64,000 nucleotides of DNA from Rubrivivax sp. (lineage in GTDB: Bacteria > Pseudomonadota > Gammaproteobacteria > Burkholderiales > Burkholderiaceae_C): positions 50,305-114,304 of the forward strand of contig JALHPF010000018.1 in assembly GCA_022842595.1 (NCBI GenBank), written 5' to 3'. Of this stretch, positions 1 to 9,609 are shown in pieces; positions within the stretch are counted from its first letter, which is position 1; every line of letters begins with the position of its first letter. The position numbers were made by a program, and so were the translations under genes. Under the pieces are notes generated by a model. That model saw nothing but the letters and a program-made list of their open reading frames with translations. It did no database searches and was not told where the DNA came from.

Positions 1-633
1 CCGGTGGCGCGCCTGGCCGCACTGGTGGAAGGGCGGGCCATGGCGGGTGCATCGCCCGCGCTGCTGGCCGCTGCGCAGCGCCTGCAAGCAGCGCGTTATG
101 CCGTTGTCGTGGTCGAGACCGCCGCGCTCGGCCCGCAAGGCGCGCTGCTGATCGAGATGCTGCAGCGGGTCATCGCCACGCTCAACCGCCGTACGCGTGC
201 GGCCATGCTCAGCCTGGGCGGCGCCGACGGCGCGGCCACGGTCAACGGCGTGTTCACCTGGCTGTCGGGCCTGCCTTTGCGCACGCGCCTGGGCCCGCAC
301 GGCCTGGAACATGACCCGCAGGCCTACGACAGCGCGCGCTTGCTGGCCGATGGCGCCGTCGACCTGCTGCTGTGGCTGGCCAGCTTCGGAACCGAGGCGC
401 TGCCGCCGGCAGCGCCGCAGCCGCGCATCGTCATCGGCCACCCGCTGTTGGCGGCCCAGCCGGCCGAGGTCTTCATCCCGGTCGCCACGCCCGGTATCGG
501 CCATGGCGGCCATCTGTTCCGCACCGATGGCGTGGTGATGATGCCGCTGCATGCCGCCCAGCCCAGCCCGCTGCCGCGCGCCGACGAGGTGCTGCGCCGC
601 ATCCACGCCGCCCTGAACGAGGCACGAGCATGA
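1..633 (+). CDS. fhcB: Formyltransferase/hydrolase complex subunit B, 3' part
   Basis: C-terminal ~210 residues of the FhcB/FwdB/FmdB-type subunit; the reading frame is open at the window edge, so the 5' part lies outside. In methylotrophic bacteria FhcB is a molybdopterin-subunit homologue inside the cytoplasmic FhcABCD complex, which moves the formyl group from H4MPT to a methanofuran-like carrier and hydrolyses it to formate. The assignment rests on the order fhcB-A-D-C and on the C-terminal part, which has the family's closing pattern (an 'IPVATPGIGHGGHLFRTDG' stretch near residue 160 of the visible part). The stop overlaps the fhcA start as ATGA, so translation is probably coupled. Bacterial FhcB is thought to lack the catalytic metal site of the archaeal protein, but the visible part cannot test that. 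Confidence 0.85.
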   Translation, partial: PVARLAALVEGRAMAGASPALLAAAQRLQAARYAVVVVETAALGPQGALLIEMLQRVIATLNRRTRAAMLSLGGADGAATVNGVFTWLSGLPLRTRLGPHGLEHDPQAYDSARLLADGAVDLLLWLASFGTEALPPAAPQPRIVIGHPLLAAQPAEVFIPVATPGIGHGGHLFRTDGVVMMPLHAAQPSPLPRADEVLRRIHAALNEARA

Positions 634-2297
634 GTTCGCTGCTCATCCGCGGCGGCCATGTCGTCGACCCGACGCACGGCGTCGATGCCGTGCAGGACCT
701 GTACGTGCTGGACGGCCGCATCGTCGGCGCCATGCCCGAGGTCGACGAGACCGTCGACGCTGCAGACTGCGTCGTCATGGCCGGCGGCATCGACATGCAC
801 ACCCACATCGGTGGCGGCAAGGCCAATCTGTCGCGGCTGCTGCTGCCCGAGGACCATCGTGGGCTGCCGCTGCGAGAGGCCAGTGCCATCGAGCTGGCCA
901 GTTGCGGCACCTGCAGCCCGGGTACGCTGGCCACCGGCTACCGCTATGTCGAGATGGGCTACACGGCGGCCTTCGAGCCGGCGATGATGGCCGCCAACGC
1001 CCGCCACACGCACATGGAAATGGGTGACACGCCAGTGCTCGACCATGGCGCCTACGTGATGCTGGGCAACGACGAGCTGTTCCTGGAGATGCTGGCGCGT
1101 CAAGAGGATTTCCAGACGATCCGCGACTACGCCGGCTGGCAGATCAACGCCGCCAAGGCGATGGGCGTGAAGGTGGTGAACCCGGCCGGCATCTCGGCCT
1201 TCAAGTTCAACCAGCGCAAGCTCGATGTCGACGAACAGCATGTGCACTGGCAGGTGACGCCGCGCCTCGTCGTGCAGACGCTGGCCCGGGCATTGAAGGA
1301 ACTGGGCGTGCCGCACCCGCTGCACATCCACGGCAGCAATCTGGGCGTGGCCGGCAACATCGAATCGACGCTGCAGACGATCCAGGCGCTCGAAGGCCTG
1401 CCCGCGCACCTGACGCACATCCAGTTCCACAGCTACGGCCGCGAAGGGCCGAAGAAGTTTTCCTCTGCCGCCTTGCAGCTGGCCGAGGCCGTGAACGCGA
1501 ACCCGAACATCAGCATCGACGTCGGCCAGATCATGTTCGGCCAGACCGTCACCGCCAGCGGCGACACGATGCGCCAGCATGCGCAGTCGGGCTTCGCGAC
1601 ACCGCGCAAGTGGGTGGGGGCCGACTACGAGCTCGAAGCCGGCTGCGGCATCGTGCCCTTCAAGTACCGCGAGCAGAGCTATGTGAACGCGCTGCAGTGG
1701 GCCATCGGGCTCGAGATCTTCCTGCTGGTGAACGACCCCTGGCGCGTGGTGCTGACGACCGACCACCCCAACGGCGGCCCGTTCACCAGCTACCCGCATC
1801 TGATCAAGCTGCTGATGAGCCGCAGCTTCCGTGAAGAGCAACTGGCGAAACTGCACCCCGACGTGGCCGCGCAGTCGGCGCTGAAGAGCATCACGCGTGA
1901 ACTCACGCTGAGCGAGATCGCCATCATGACGCGCGCCGCGCCGGCCAAGCTGCTGGGCCTGAAGGACCGCGGCCACCTCGGCGTGGGCGGTGCCGCCGAC
2001 GTCGTGCTCTACCGGCGCGACGCCGATGCCGAGGCGATGTTCCGCACGCCGTCGCGGGTCTACAAGGACGGCACCGAAGTGGCCCGCGACGGCCGGCTGA
2101 CCGCAGCACCGGTGGGCGGCACGCACTTCGTCGAGCCCGACTACGACCACGGCATCCACAAGCGCCTGCGCCGGCACTTCAGCGACAAGGGCCTGGTGAA
2201 CTTCGACCATGTGGCCATCGGCCGCGACGAACTCTGCAGCTGCTGCAACGGCGGCCGGCTGCTGCCCACGGCGTGTTTCCAGGGCCAGGCGTCATGA
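630..2297 (+). CDS. fhcA: Formyltransferase/hydrolase complex subunit A
   Basis: 555 residues, full length for the FhcA/FwdA family of amidohydrolases. It should carry the formyl-hydrolysing site of the Fhc complex, releasing formate from the formylated carrier in the cytoplasm. The amidohydrolase metal motif D-M-H-T-H is at residues 55-59, and a second metal-ligand region ([12 protein letters not shown]) lies near residue 265. The start at 630 was chosen because it overlaps the fhcB stop by 4 nt and gives the usual N-terminus ([14 protein letters not shown]); the frame is open further upstream inside fhcB, but that stretch is not like the family. A Cys-rich tail ([10 protein letters not shown]) ends the protein. 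The stop overlaps fhcD as ATGA. Confidence 0.95.
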   Translation: MSSLLIRGGHVVDPTHGVDAVQDLYVLDGRIVGAMPEVDETVDAADCVVMAGGIDMHTHIGGGKANLSRLLLPEDHRGLPLREASAIELASCGTCSPGTLATGYRYVEMGYTAAFEPAMMAANARHTHMEMGDTPVLDHGAYVMLGNDELFLEMLARQEDFQTIRDYAGWQINAAKAMGVKVVNPAGISAFKFNQRKLDVDEQHVHWQVTPRLVVQTLARALKELGVPHPLHIHGSNLGVAGNIESTLQTIQALEGLPAHLTHIQFHSYGREGPKKFSSAALQLAEAVNANPNISIDVGQIMFGQTVTASGDTMRQHAQSGFATPRKWVGADYELEAGCGIVPFKYREQSYVNALQWAIGLEIFLLVNDPWRVVLTTDHPNGGPFTSYPHLIKLLMSRSFREEQLAKLHPDVAAQSALKSITRELTLSEIAIMTRAAPAKLLGLKDRGHLGVGGAADVVLYRRDADAEAMFRTPSRVYKDGTEVARDGRLTAAPVGGTHFVEPDYDHGIHKRLRRHFSDKGLVNFDHVAIGRDELCSCCNGGRLLPTACFQGQAS

Positions 2298-3202
2298 TCC
2301 GCAACGGCGTCACCATCGACGACACCTTCGCCGAGGCCTTCCCGATGAAGGCCACGCGCATCCTCATCACCGCGCACAACCTGACCTGGGCGCGCCACGC
2401 CGCGGTCAGTGCCACGGGTTTCGCTACCAGCGTCATTGCCTGCGGTTGCGAGGCCGGCATCGAGCGTGAGCTGTCGGCCGAGGAAACCCCCGACGGCCGA
2501 CCCGGCGTGGCCATCCTGCTTTTTGCGATGAGCGGCAAGGAACTGGGCAAGCAGATCGAACGCCGCATGGGCCAATGTGTGCTGACCTGTCCCACCACCG
2601 CCATGTACGCCGGCATCCACGAAGGCGAAGCCGTGGCGCTGGGCAAGAACCTGCGTTTCTTCGGTGACGGCTGGCAGATCAGCAAGCTCATCGACGGCAT
2701 CCGCTACTGGCGCGTGCCGGTGATGGACGGCGAGTTCGTGGCGCAGGAAACGACGGCCATCACCAAGGCCGTCGGCGGCGGCAACCTGCTGCTGCTGGCG
2801 CGAGACACCGACGCTGCACTGGCGGCTTCAGAAGCCGCCGTGGCGGCGATGAAGCGGGTGCCCAATGTCGTCATGCCGTTCCCCGGTGGCGTGGTGCGTT
2901 CGGGCTCGAAGGTCGGCAGCAAGTACCCGGCGCTGATGGCCTCGACCAACGACGCCTTCTGCCCCACGCTCTTCGGCATCGCGCCCAAGACCCAGCTCAC
3001 GGCCGAAACGGCGTGCGTGATGGAGATCGTCATCGACGGCCTGACCGAAGCCGATGTCTCTGCGGCCATGCGCGCCGGGCTCGATGCCGGCATCGCGCTG
3101 GGGTCGGCATCGGGGCTGCTGCGCATCAGCGCCGGCAACTACGGTGGCAAGCTCGGGCCCTTCCACTTCCACCTGCACAAGCTGATGGGGGCCGCCTCGT
3201 GA
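2294..3202 (+). CDS. fhcD: Formylmethanofuran:H4MPT formyltransferase
   Basis: 302 residues, the normal size for Ftr/FhcD. The enzyme transfers the formyl group between formyl-H4MPT and the methanofuran-like cofactor and forms the FhcD subunit of the bacterial Fhc complex. Recognisable Ftr features are the N-terminus [19 protein letters not shown], the central PTTAMYAGI segment, the glycine-rich [18 protein letters not shown] region and the C-terminal [13 protein letters not shown] motif. The start at 2294 overlaps the fhcA stop as ATGA; an in-frame ATG seven codons earlier is inside fhcA and is less likely. Together with fhcA, B and C it marks an H4MPT-dependent formaldehyde oxidation route, otherwise typical of methylotrophic proteobacteria and methanogens. 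Confidence 0.96.
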   Translation: MIRNGVTIDDTFAEAFPMKATRILITAHNLTWARHAAVSATGFATSVIACGCEAGIERELSAEETPDGRPGVAILLFAMSGKELGKQIERRMGQCVLTCPTTAMYAGIHEGEAVALGKNLRFFGDGWQISKLIDGIRYWRVPVMDGEFVAQETTAITKAVGGGNLLLLARDTDAALAASEAAVAAMKRVPNVVMPFPGGVVRSGSKVGSKYPALMASTNDAFCPTLFGIAPKTQLTAETACVMEIVIDGLTEADVSAAMRAGLDAGIALGSASGLLRISAGNYGGKLGPFHFHLHKLMGAAS

Positions 3203-4008
3203 GCGTCACGCTGCGTCTGCGCACCACCCCAAGTCTGCGGCTGGACCTGCGCGGCCTGCTGCCCACAACCCTTGCCGGCCTGAACGCCGGGGTCATCGAG
3301 AAGCTGCCGCTGGGCCTGGGCCGCGACACCGTGCCGCTGGCCGAATTCTTCGACGTCGCGCGGCTCGGTGACGAGCCGCTGCTCGTGCTGCAGGGCGACC
3401 TGTCTCGTTGCGACCGCATCGGCTGGCAGATGGCCGGCGGCCGCCTCGTCGTGGCCGGCTCGGTCGGCGACTGGCTGGGCGCCGGCATGACGGCAGGACA
3501 CGTGCACGTGCAGGGCTCGGCGCGCGACCTGGCGGCTTGCGAGATGGCAGGCGGCGAACTGCTCGTCGACGGCAACGTCGGAGACTTTGCCGCCTGCGCC
3601 CAGCCGGGCAGCATGGACGGCATGCGCGGCGGCACCCTGGTGGTCCGCGGCAACGCCGGCCAGCGTTTCGCCGACCGCATGCGCCGCGGCACGGTGTTCG
3701 TGCACGGCGATGCGGGTGACTTCTTCGCCTCGCGGCTGGTGGCCGGCAGCGTGGCCATCGCCGGCCGCGTGGGCGCCCACCCGGGCTACGGCATGCGCCG
3801 CGGCAGCCTCGTCTTCGCCGGCCCGGCGCCAGCCCTGCCCGAAACCACGGTGCCGGCTATCGTCGGCACCCCCGTCATCTGGCAGCTTCTGGCGCGCAGC
3901 CTGCAGCGCCAGGGTGGCGCCTTCGGCGGCCTGGCGCAGCGCGCCGTGCAGCGCCACCTGGGCGACCTGGCGGTGGGTGGGCGTGGCGAATGGCTGCTGG
4001 CCACCTAA
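3199..4008 (+). CDS. fhcC: Formyltransferase/hydrolase complex subunit C
   Basis: 269 residues, homologous to FwdC/FmdC and to the C-terminal glutamate-synthase (GltB-type) beta-helix domain. It is a structural subunit of the cytoplasmic Fhc complex. The middle of the protein shows the repeated G-x-x-x-A/G-x-x-M-x-x-G rungs expected of this right-handed helix ([23 protein letters not shown], then [42 protein letters not shown]), roughly residues 70-200. The start is a GTG at 3199 that overlaps the fhcD stop as GTGA and gives the family length. A 34-nt gap with an AT-rich stretch then separates it from the fae-family gene. Confidence 0.93.
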   Translation: MSVTLRLRTTPSLRLDLRGLLPTTLAGLNAGVIEKLPLGLGRDTVPLAEFFDVARLGDEPLLVLQGDLSRCDRIGWQMAGGRLVVAGSVGDWLGAGMTAGHVHVQGSARDLAACEMAGGELLVDGNVGDFAACAQPGSMDGMRGGTLVVRGNAGQRFADRMRRGTVFVHGDAGDFFASRLVAGSVAIAGRVGAHPGYGMRRGSLVFAGPAPALPETTVPAIVGTPVIWQLLARSLQRQGGAFGGLAQRAVQRHLGDLAVGGRGEWLLAT

Positions 4009-4042
4009 CTTTTATTTTTCACTGACTTCAAGGACCCAGGCC

Positions 4043-4576
4043 ATGAGCCAGAAATACACCTTCCACGCCGGCGAGGCCACCGTGCTCGCCAAGGACGGCC
4101 AGTTCACCGACGCGATGCCCGAGATCCTGATCGGCCGTACCGACGGCCCCGTCGGCCAGGCCTTCGCCAACATGATGGCCCAGAGCAAGGGCCACACCGC
4201 GATGTTCGCCATCCGCGCCTGCAACCAGCTGGTGCGGCCGGCCACCATCGTCGTGCCGAAGGTCACGCTGAAGGACTTCGCCAACATCGACCTGTTCGGC
4301 GGCGTCGTGCAGTCGGCCACCGCCGACGCGGTGGTCGACTGCCTGATCGAGGGCATCATTCCCAGGGACATGGCCAACGAGCTGTGCATCATCAGCCTGG
4401 TCTGGATCGACCCGCGCTGCGCGAAGGACCCGAACCTCGACAGGAAGGACATGTACCGCACCAACTACGAGGCGACCAAGCTGGCGCTGAAGCGCGCGTT
4501 GAACAACGAGCCGAGCGTCGACGAGCTGATCGCCAACCGGCACACGATCAAGCACGACATGGATGACTGGAGCTGA
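4043..4576 (+). CDS. Formaldehyde-activating enzyme family protein (Fae-like)
   Basis: 177 residues; the length and core pattern (a PKVTLKDFANIDLFGG segment, an EGIIPRDMANEL segment, NYEATKLALKRALN) are those of Fae, which condenses formaldehyde with H4MPT to methylene-H4MPT in the cytoplasm. From memory of Methylorubrum extorquens Fae, the segment with the proposed acid His17 (AHIDLIIG) aligns here to DAMPEILIG, so that His appears to be Met. This fits the divergent Fae2-type paralogues better than classical Fae. ATG 4043 is preceded by AAGGAC. The end overlaps pabBC by 14 nt. It lies in the fhc operon, so a role with H4MPT or a related C1 carrier is likely, but formaldehyde activation itself is not certain. 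An ordinary fae may exist elsewhere in the genome. Confidence 0.85.
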   Translation: MSQKYTFHAGEATVLAKDGQFTDAMPEILIGRTDGPVGQAFANMMAQSKGHTAMFAIRACNQLVRPATIVVPKVTLKDFANIDLFGGVVQSATADAVVDCLIEGIIPRDMANELCIISLVWIDPRCAKDPNLDRKDMYRTNYEATKLALKRALNNEPSVDELIANRHTIKHDMDDWS

Positions 4577-6431
4577 TCTCCCCGCCGCGGCCCCTGTCTT
4601 TGCGCTGCTCGACGACCGCGACGCCAGCGCCGAACAGCCCACGAGCCGGCTCTACACCGGCTTCGTCCGTGAACATGCCTGCGTCGACGCTGCCGGGCTG
4701 AACACCTGCTGGGCCGCGGTGCGCTCCGACCAGCGCGCCGGCCTGCATGCGGTGCTGCTGGCCGACTACGAGTGGGGTGAGAACCTGGTCCTGGGCAGGC
4801 AGCCGCCTGCCGACGGCCCGGCGCCGGCGCTGCGGGTGCTGATGTTCGAGCGGCTCGAGCGGCTGTCGCTGGCCCAGGCCACGGCCTGGCTGCAGGCCCA
4901 GGCGCTGGGTGCCGACGCCGGCGTCATGCACCTGCAGCCCAGCGTCGAAGAAGCAGCTTTCCACGAAGCCATCGCGCGCATTCACGAGGCCATCCGCGCT
5001 GGCGAGACCTACCAGGTCAACTACACCTACCGCCTGCACGGCCAGGCCTGGGGCGAGCCCGTGGCGCTGTTCCGCGCGCTGCGCCAGCGCCAGCCGGTGG
5101 CCTTCGGCGCGCTGCTGCGCCTGCCCGGCGACGAATGGGTGCTGTCGTGTTCGCCAGAGCTCTTCCTGCGCCAGCAGGCCGGGGTTCTGAGTGCGCGGCC
5201 GATGAAGGGCACGGCCGCGCGCATCAGCGAGGTCCGCAGCGACAGCGAAACCGCGCGCCTGCTGTCGCTGGACACGAAGAACCGGGCCGAGAACCTGATG
5301 ATCGTGGACCTGCTGCGCAACGACATCGGTCGCGTCGCGCAGACGGGTTCGGTGCAGGTGCCCGCGCTGTTCGCGATCGAGCCCTACGCCACGGTGTTCC
5401 AGATGACGTCGACGATCACCGCCCGGCTGCGGCCCGATGTCGACTGGCCGGCGCTCTTGTGCGCCACCTTCCCTTGCGGGTCGATCACCGGCGCGCCGAA
5501 GCACCGCACGATGCAGCTCATCCGTGAACTGGAAGGCACGCCTCGCGGCTTGTACTGCGGCGCCATCGGCTGGATCGATGCGGCCGGCGGCGGCGACGGC
5601 GAAGGCGTCGCCGACTTCTGCCTGTCGGTGGCGATCCGCACCCTCACCCTCGGTCCCGTGCAGCAGGGCCTGCGACCGCTGACCCTGGGCATCGGCGCGG
5701 GCATCGTGCTTGACAGCGTGGCCGCGGACGAGCTTGCCGAATGCCGGCTGAAGGCACGCTTCCTGACGGCACTGAACCTGGGCTTCGAGCTCTTCGAGAC
5801 GATGCTGCATCGGCCCGGCGGCGGCCTGCAGCACATCGGCCTGCACCTGGCCCGGCTGGCGGCCAGCGCACGTGCGCTGGGCTTCGTCTTCGACGTGGTG
5901 GCGGCCCGGGCCTTGCTGGACGGCACGTTGCCCGCGCTGCCTGCGCACGGCCCGGCACGTGTGCGCCTTGCGCTGGCGCACGACGGCCGGATGGCGGTGA
6001 CGCACGCCCCGCTGCAAGCCCTTCCGGCCGGGGCGGTCAGCCTGCTGTTGAGCCCCGTGCGGCTGCCGCTGCATGACCCGCTGGCGGCGCACAAGACCAC
6101 GCGCCGCGCGCACTACGACGCCGGCGTGAAGGCCGCCGAGGCCGCAGGTGCGTTCGACAGCCTGTTCCTCGACACGGCGGGCCAGCTCGTCGAGGGCGGC
6201 CGCAGCAGCGTCTTCCTGTGCCTGGGCGGCCGCTGGTTCACGCCGCCGCTGGCGGCCGGCGCCTTGCCCGGCATCCAGCGCAGCCTGCTGCTGGCCGACC
6301 CGGCCTGGGCGGCCAGCGAACGGCCCTTGTTCCTGCACGACCTGCAGGCCGCCGAGGCCATCGTGGTGTGCAATGCGCTGCGCGGCGCGCTGCCGGCGAC
6401 GCTGCTGCAGCCGGCGGTGGCGCCGACATGA
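4563..6431 (+). CDS. pabBC: Fused aminodeoxychorismate synthase I / aminodeoxychorismate lyase
   Basis: 622 residues. The first ~400 form the chorismate-binding domain (SPELFLR, RPMKGTAAR, LLRNDIGRVA, GSITGAPKHRTM), which aminates chorismate. The last ~200 look like class IV aminotransferase/ADC lyase (GFELFETML start, GGRSSVFL near the end), which releases p-aminobenzoate. The fused PabB-PabC form is common in bacteria. Here it sits between the fae-family gene and a HAD phosphatase with overlapping ends (14 nt and 4 nt), inside the H4MPT operon. pABA is the aromatic precursor of methanopterin as well as folate, so a dedicated supply for H4MPT is a reasonable inference. The start at 4563 was chosen because it continues the operon overlap. 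Confidence 0.92.
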   Translation: MTGADLPAAAPVFALLDDRDASAEQPTSRLYTGFVREHACVDAAGLNTCWAAVRSDQRAGLHAVLLADYEWGENLVLGRQPPADGPAPALRVLMFERLERLSLAQATAWLQAQALGADAGVMHLQPSVEEAAFHEAIARIHEAIRAGETYQVNYTYRLHGQAWGEPVALFRALRQRQPVAFGALLRLPGDEWVLSCSPELFLRQQAGVLSARPMKGTAARISEVRSDSETARLLSLDTKNRAENLMIVDLLRNDIGRVAQTGSVQVPALFAIEPYATVFQMTSTITARLRPDVDWPALLCATFPCGSITGAPKHRTMQLIRELEGTPRGLYCGAIGWIDAAGGGDGEGVADFCLSVAIRTLTLGPVQQGLRPLTLGIGAGIVLDSVAADELAECRLKARFLTALNLGFELFETMLHRPGGGLQHIGLHLARLAASARALGFVFDVVAARALLDGTLPALPAHGPARVRLALAHDGRMAVTHAPLQALPAGAVSLLLSPVRLPLHDPLAAHKTTRRAHYDAGVKAAEAAGAFDSLFLDTAGQLVEGGRSSVFLCLGGRWFTPPLAAGALPGIQRSLLLADPAWAASERPLFLHDLQAAEAIVVCNALRGALPATLLQPAVAPT

Positions 6432-7093
6432 CCACGCTGGCCTTGTTCGACCTGGACCACACGCTGATTCCCTTCGACAGCGGCATGGCCTGGACGCAAT
6501 GGCTGGTGCAGCGCGGCCACCTTCCGCCCGATGCCGAGGCCCGCTACCTGGCCTACTGCCACGACTACGTGGCCGGTACGCTGGACATCCACGCCATGCA
6601 TCGCGCCAACCTGGCGCCGCTGGCACGGCACGGCGTGGCCACGTTGCAGGCCTGGGCGCACGAGTTCGAACGGCACATTCGCCAGCAGGTGCCCGCCAGC
6701 CGCCTGGCACTGGTGCAGCAGCACCAGGACGCCGGCCATCTGTGCGCCATCGTCACCGCCACCACAAGGCTGATTGCCGAGCCGCTGGCACGGGTGTTCG
6801 GGCTGCCGCACCTGGTGGCCACCGAGGCGGTGGTGGCCGACGGCCGCTACACCGGTGCCATTGCGGGCGAACCCTGCTTCCGGCAGTTCAAGCCGAGCCG
6901 CGTTGCTGCCTGGCTGGCACAGCAGGGCATCGGCGCCGGGCTGGCCGCCTTCGAGGCCAGCTGGTTCTACAGCGACTCTGCCAGCGACCTGCCGCTGCTG
7001 CAGGCGGTGACGCATCCAGTGGCCGTATGCCCTGACGCGCAGCTGGCCGCGTATGCGCGCACAGCCGGCTGGACAGTCTGGGAAGACACCTGA
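6428..7093 (+). CDS. HAD-superfamily IB phosphatase (SerB-like)
   Basis: 221 residues. The HAD motif I is FDLDHTLIP (D10 and D12 as nucleophile and acid/base), motif II is the Thr/Ser of IVTATT near residue 115, the Lys of motif III is in FKPSR near residue 157, and motif IV is [10 protein letters not shown] near residue 183. This is the SerB/phosphatidylglycerophosphatase-like HAD-IB class, cytoplasmic, with a helical cap between motifs I and II. The substrate is not known. It overlaps pabBC as ATGA and ends the operon, so a step in H4MPT or folate precursor synthesis is possible but unproven. Phosphoserine phosphatase or histidinol-phosphate phosphatase activity are alternatives. Confidence 0.85.
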   Translation: MTTLALFDLDHTLIPFDSGMAWTQWLVQRGHLPPDAEARYLAYCHDYVAGTLDIHAMHRANLAPLARHGVATLQAWAHEFERHIRQQVPASRLALVQQHQDAGHLCAIVTATTRLIAEPLARVFGLPHLVATEAVVADGRYTGAIAGEPCFRQFKPSRVAAWLAQQGIGAGLAAFEASWFYSDSASDLPLLQAVTHPVAVCPDAQLAAYARTAGWTVWEDT

Positions 7094-7217
7094 GTTGACG
7101 TTGAAGTGTCGCGGAGTTCACGCAGCGGCACTTCAAGTGGGCTGGCTCAGGCCGATAACTTTGATCACAAGCTGCCCCCTTGGTGGGGTCGGTCAGAGAA
7201 GCTCGCGGAGACAAGTC

Positions 7218-8336
7218 ATGCAGTGGATTCGTCAGGTCAGTCTGGTCAGGCGGGTGGTGATCGGATTCACCGGTCTCGGGGCCATGTTTGCAGGCCTGGG
7301 TGGCACATCGGCGTGGCTGTTGTCGCAGCAGCCCGCCACCGCCGCCTTCGCCTGGCCCGTGGGTGCTGCGGCTGCCACCGGCCTGGGCCTGTCGTGGCTG
7401 GCCGGCTGGCTGATCCGCGCCAGCATCAAGGAATCGGTCGAGGACACGGTGCAGTGCGTCATCCGCATTGCCGGCGGCGACCTGGAAACGAAAATCGAAT
7501 CGCCCGGCAAGGACGAGATTTCCTGGCTGCGCGGCGAACTCAACGGCATGCGCAAGAAGCTGCGCAAGGCCGTGCTCGAAGTGCGCCAGACGGTGGACGG
7601 CGTGAACAGCGCCACGGCCGAGATCGCCGGCGGCAACCTCGACCTGTCCAACCGCACCGAAAGCCAGGCCAGCGCGCTGCAGCAGACCGCCGCGTCGATC
7701 CAGCAGCTCGCCGACACGGTGCGCAGCAACGCGCAGAGCACGGTGGAGGCGCGCACGGTCGTCGCCCAGTCCAGCGCCGTGGCCAGCCGCGGTGCGCAGA
7801 CGATGCAGGAAGTGGTGGCGCGCATGGCCGAGATCAACGCGAGCTCGTCACGCATCACCGAGATCATCGGCGTCATCGACGGCATTGCCTTCCAGACCAA
7901 TATCCTGGCGCTGAATGCCGCGGTCGAGGCAGCCCGCGCCGGCGAACATGGTCGTGGTTTTGCCGTCGTCGCCAGCGAGGTTCGCAGCCTGGCGCAGCGC
8001 AGCTCGCTAGCCGCGCGCGAGATCAAGAACCTGATCGGCGACAGCAGCGCCAAGGTCGAGAGCGGCTCCTCTCTGGTGGGCGAGGCCGGCCGCACGATGG
8101 AGGACATCGTGAAGACCGTGAGCCGCGTGTCCGAGCTGATCAGCACCATCGCCCAGGCCGGCGAATCGCAGAGCAACGACATCAGCCAGGTCAGCCAGGC
8201 CGTGGCGCAGATCGACGGCATGACGCAGCAGAACGCCGCTCTGGTCGAGGAACTGGCCGCTGCGGCGCAGTCGATGAAGGGCCAGTCTGAACGGCTCAGC
8301 AATTCGATGAGTTCGTTCCACGTGGTTCCGGGCTGA
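7218..8336 (+). CDS. Methyl-accepting chemotaxis protein without large sensor domain
   Basis: 372 residues. Two predicted membrane helices (residues ~11-33 and ~41-63) are joined by a very short periplasmic turn, followed by a HAMP-like linker and the cytoplasmic signalling domain. The hairpin tip is unmistakable ([39 protein letters not shown], around residues 227-265). Lacking a periplasmic ligand domain, it probably senses an intracellular or membrane-linked signal such as redox or energy state. ATG 7218 follows a GGAGACAAG ribosome site; the frame is open upstream but without coding character. It is a separate gene after the H4MPT operon, 124 nt from the HAD gene. It would couple to CheA/CheW, which are not in the window. 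Confidence 0.93.
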   Translation: MQWIRQVSLVRRVVIGFTGLGAMFAGLGGTSAWLLSQQPATAAFAWPVGAAAATGLGLSWLAGWLIRASIKESVEDTVQCVIRIAGGDLETKIESPGKDEISWLRGELNGMRKKLRKAVLEVRQTVDGVNSATAEIAGGNLDLSNRTESQASALQQTAASIQQLADTVRSNAQSTVEARTVVAQSSAVASRGAQTMQEVVARMAEINASSSRITEIIGVIDGIAFQTNILALNAAVEAARAGEHGRGFAVVASEVRSLAQRSSLAAREIKNLIGDSSAKVESGSSLVGEAGRTMEDIVKTVSRVSELISTIAQAGESQSNDISQVSQAVAQIDGMTQQNAALVEELAAAAQSMKGQSERLSNSMSSFHVVPG

Positions 8337-8401
8337 GTCCGGGTCGGGCCGACTGGGTTCGGCCCGTTGCGGTCCTTCATTTCTTGCCTGCTTGGTCCCC
8401 T

Positions 8402-8709
8402 GCAAAGGCGGGCTGGGGCTGGCTGCGGCGCTTATCCTCGGCGGCCTTCGCTGCGCTCAGGCTGCCCTGCGGCCCAGGCCAGTGGCCTGGGCCTTCGCCA
8501 GGCACAAACAGTCCACTGGACTGTTTGTGTCCGGGCTCAGTGCATCGGTCCCGCGGCCCCATCGCGGAACTCGCTTCATTCGCTGCGCTCATTGCGCTCA
8601 ATCACCCGCGATGAGTCAGAGGTTGAACCGCGCTGCGCGCGGGGGCCGCGGGCCCTGTGCTCCTCGGCGCCTCCCATGCGCGCCACAGCCAGCCCCAGCC
8701 CACCTTTGC
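8402..8709. repeat. Noncoding element bounded by 30-bp imperfect inverted repeats
   Basis: The 30 bases at 8402-8431 are repeated in reverse complement at 8680-8709 with only two mismatches. Between them lie two perfect palindromes: 11-bp arms around 8482 (8471-8493) and 13-bp arms around 8516 (8503-8529). No credible protein is encoded, no transposase is present, and no target duplication was seen. It may be a MITE-like or REP-like element. It fills most of the 640-bp gap between the chemoreceptor gene and the response regulator. Confidence 0.55.
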
Positions 8710-8801
8710 AAATACCGTGCTTTGCGTTCCAGCGTGGCAAGCCGATACGTTGGCGGGCCGGGTGAGTCGGGTGGCCCCTGGAGCGAAGTAAAGGAGGAGA
8801 C

Positions 8802-8840
8802 TTCGGCCGCCCATGAGCCGCAGGCTCATGGGCGGCCGAA
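8802..8840. repeat. Perfect 18-bp stem-loop
   Basis: Bases 8802-8819 pair exactly with 8823-8840 leaving a 3-nt loop. It lies in the gap between convergent genes (chemoreceptor and response regulator). There is no run of T after either side, so it is not a typical intrinsic terminator; a repetitive extragenic palindrome is more likely. Confidence 0.6.
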
Positions 8841-8979
8841 GGCGGGGGACATGAGCGGAAGGGGTCACCCGGCTCGCCCAGCCCAAGGGACACAGCCAGC
8901 GTGTCGAAGGCTTCGAGCCAGCGACCGCAAAGGGCCGAAGGCAGACACCCGACAGACAAAGCGCGCAGCCCCGGGGCCA

Positions 8980-9609
8980 CTAAGTCTGCAGCAATCCCCA
9001 GTTCAGCGCCACCAGCGTCAGCTCGCTCTGGTTGGAAGCCTGCAGCTTCTGCTTGATGTTGTACAGGTGCGTGCCCACGGTGCTGGGTGAGAGGTTCAGG
9101 TTTTGCGCGATCTGGGCCACGCTCAGGCCCTTGGCGAGCTGCAGGAACACTGCGAACTCGCGTTCGCTCAGGGCATCGGCCGGGCTGGTTTCGCCATGCA
9201 CCTGGGCCAGCGCCAGCGCCTGCGCGGTGGATGCGTCGACATAGGCGCGGTGCTCGGCCACGGCCGTGACGGCGGCGATCAGCGCTTCGGGCGCGCTGCG
9301 CTTGGCCAGGTAGCCCAGGGCGCCGGCCTTCAGTACGCGGCGCGGGTGGGCAGTGTCCTCGTGCGCCGACAGCGCCAGGATGCGTGCCTTCGGGTCCTGC
9401 GCCAGCAGCCGGCGCACCGCCTCGAGGCCGCCCATGCCGGGCATCGACAAGTCCATCACGACGACGTCGGGCAGCACCCGCGGGTAGTCGCTGCAGGCCT
9501 GTTCGCCGCTGTCGCATTCGGCCACCACCTCGACCCTGGCATCGGCCAGCAGCATGCGAAAGCCCATGCGGACCAGCGCGTGGTCGTCGACCAGCATGAC
9601 GCGGATCAT
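8980..9609 (-). CDS. NarL/FixJ-family response regulator
   Basis: 209 residues. The N-terminal receiver has the acidic pair DD (residues 8-9), the phosphoacceptor Asp in VVVMDLSMPGMGG (residue ~53), the Ser of LALSAHED and the Lys of YLAKRSAPEA. The C-terminal LuxR-type helix-turn-helix is at residues ~145-200 (LSEREFAVFLQLAKGLSVAQIAQNLNLSPSTVGTHLYNIKQKL). Its start overlaps the 3' end of the sensor kinase gene by 4 nt. The pair is divergent from pqqA across a 155-bp spacer, so control of PQQ synthesis and methanol oxidation is a sensible inference, not shown. Confidence 0.93.
   Translation of the reverse strand: MIRVMLVDDHALVRMGFRMLLADARVEVVAECDSGEQACSDYPRVLPDVVVMDLSMPGMGGLEAVRRLLAQDPKARILALSAHEDTAHPRRVLKAGALGYLAKRSAPEALIAAVTAVAEHRAYVDASTAQALALAQVHGETSPADALSEREFAVFLQLAKGLSVAQIAQNLNLSPSTVGTHLYNIKQKLQASNQSELTLVALNWGLLQT

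Noticed and set aside
324..2210. Long minus-strand open frame opposite fhcA
   Set aside because: It is the mirror of a clear fhcA gene in GC-rich DNA; Arg/Ala/His-rich with no family features.
4548..6710. 720-codon minus-strand open frame opposite pabBC
   Set aside because: Low-complexity Arg/Gln/Gly content and opposite a conserved two-domain enzyme; a by-product of GC-rich codon use.
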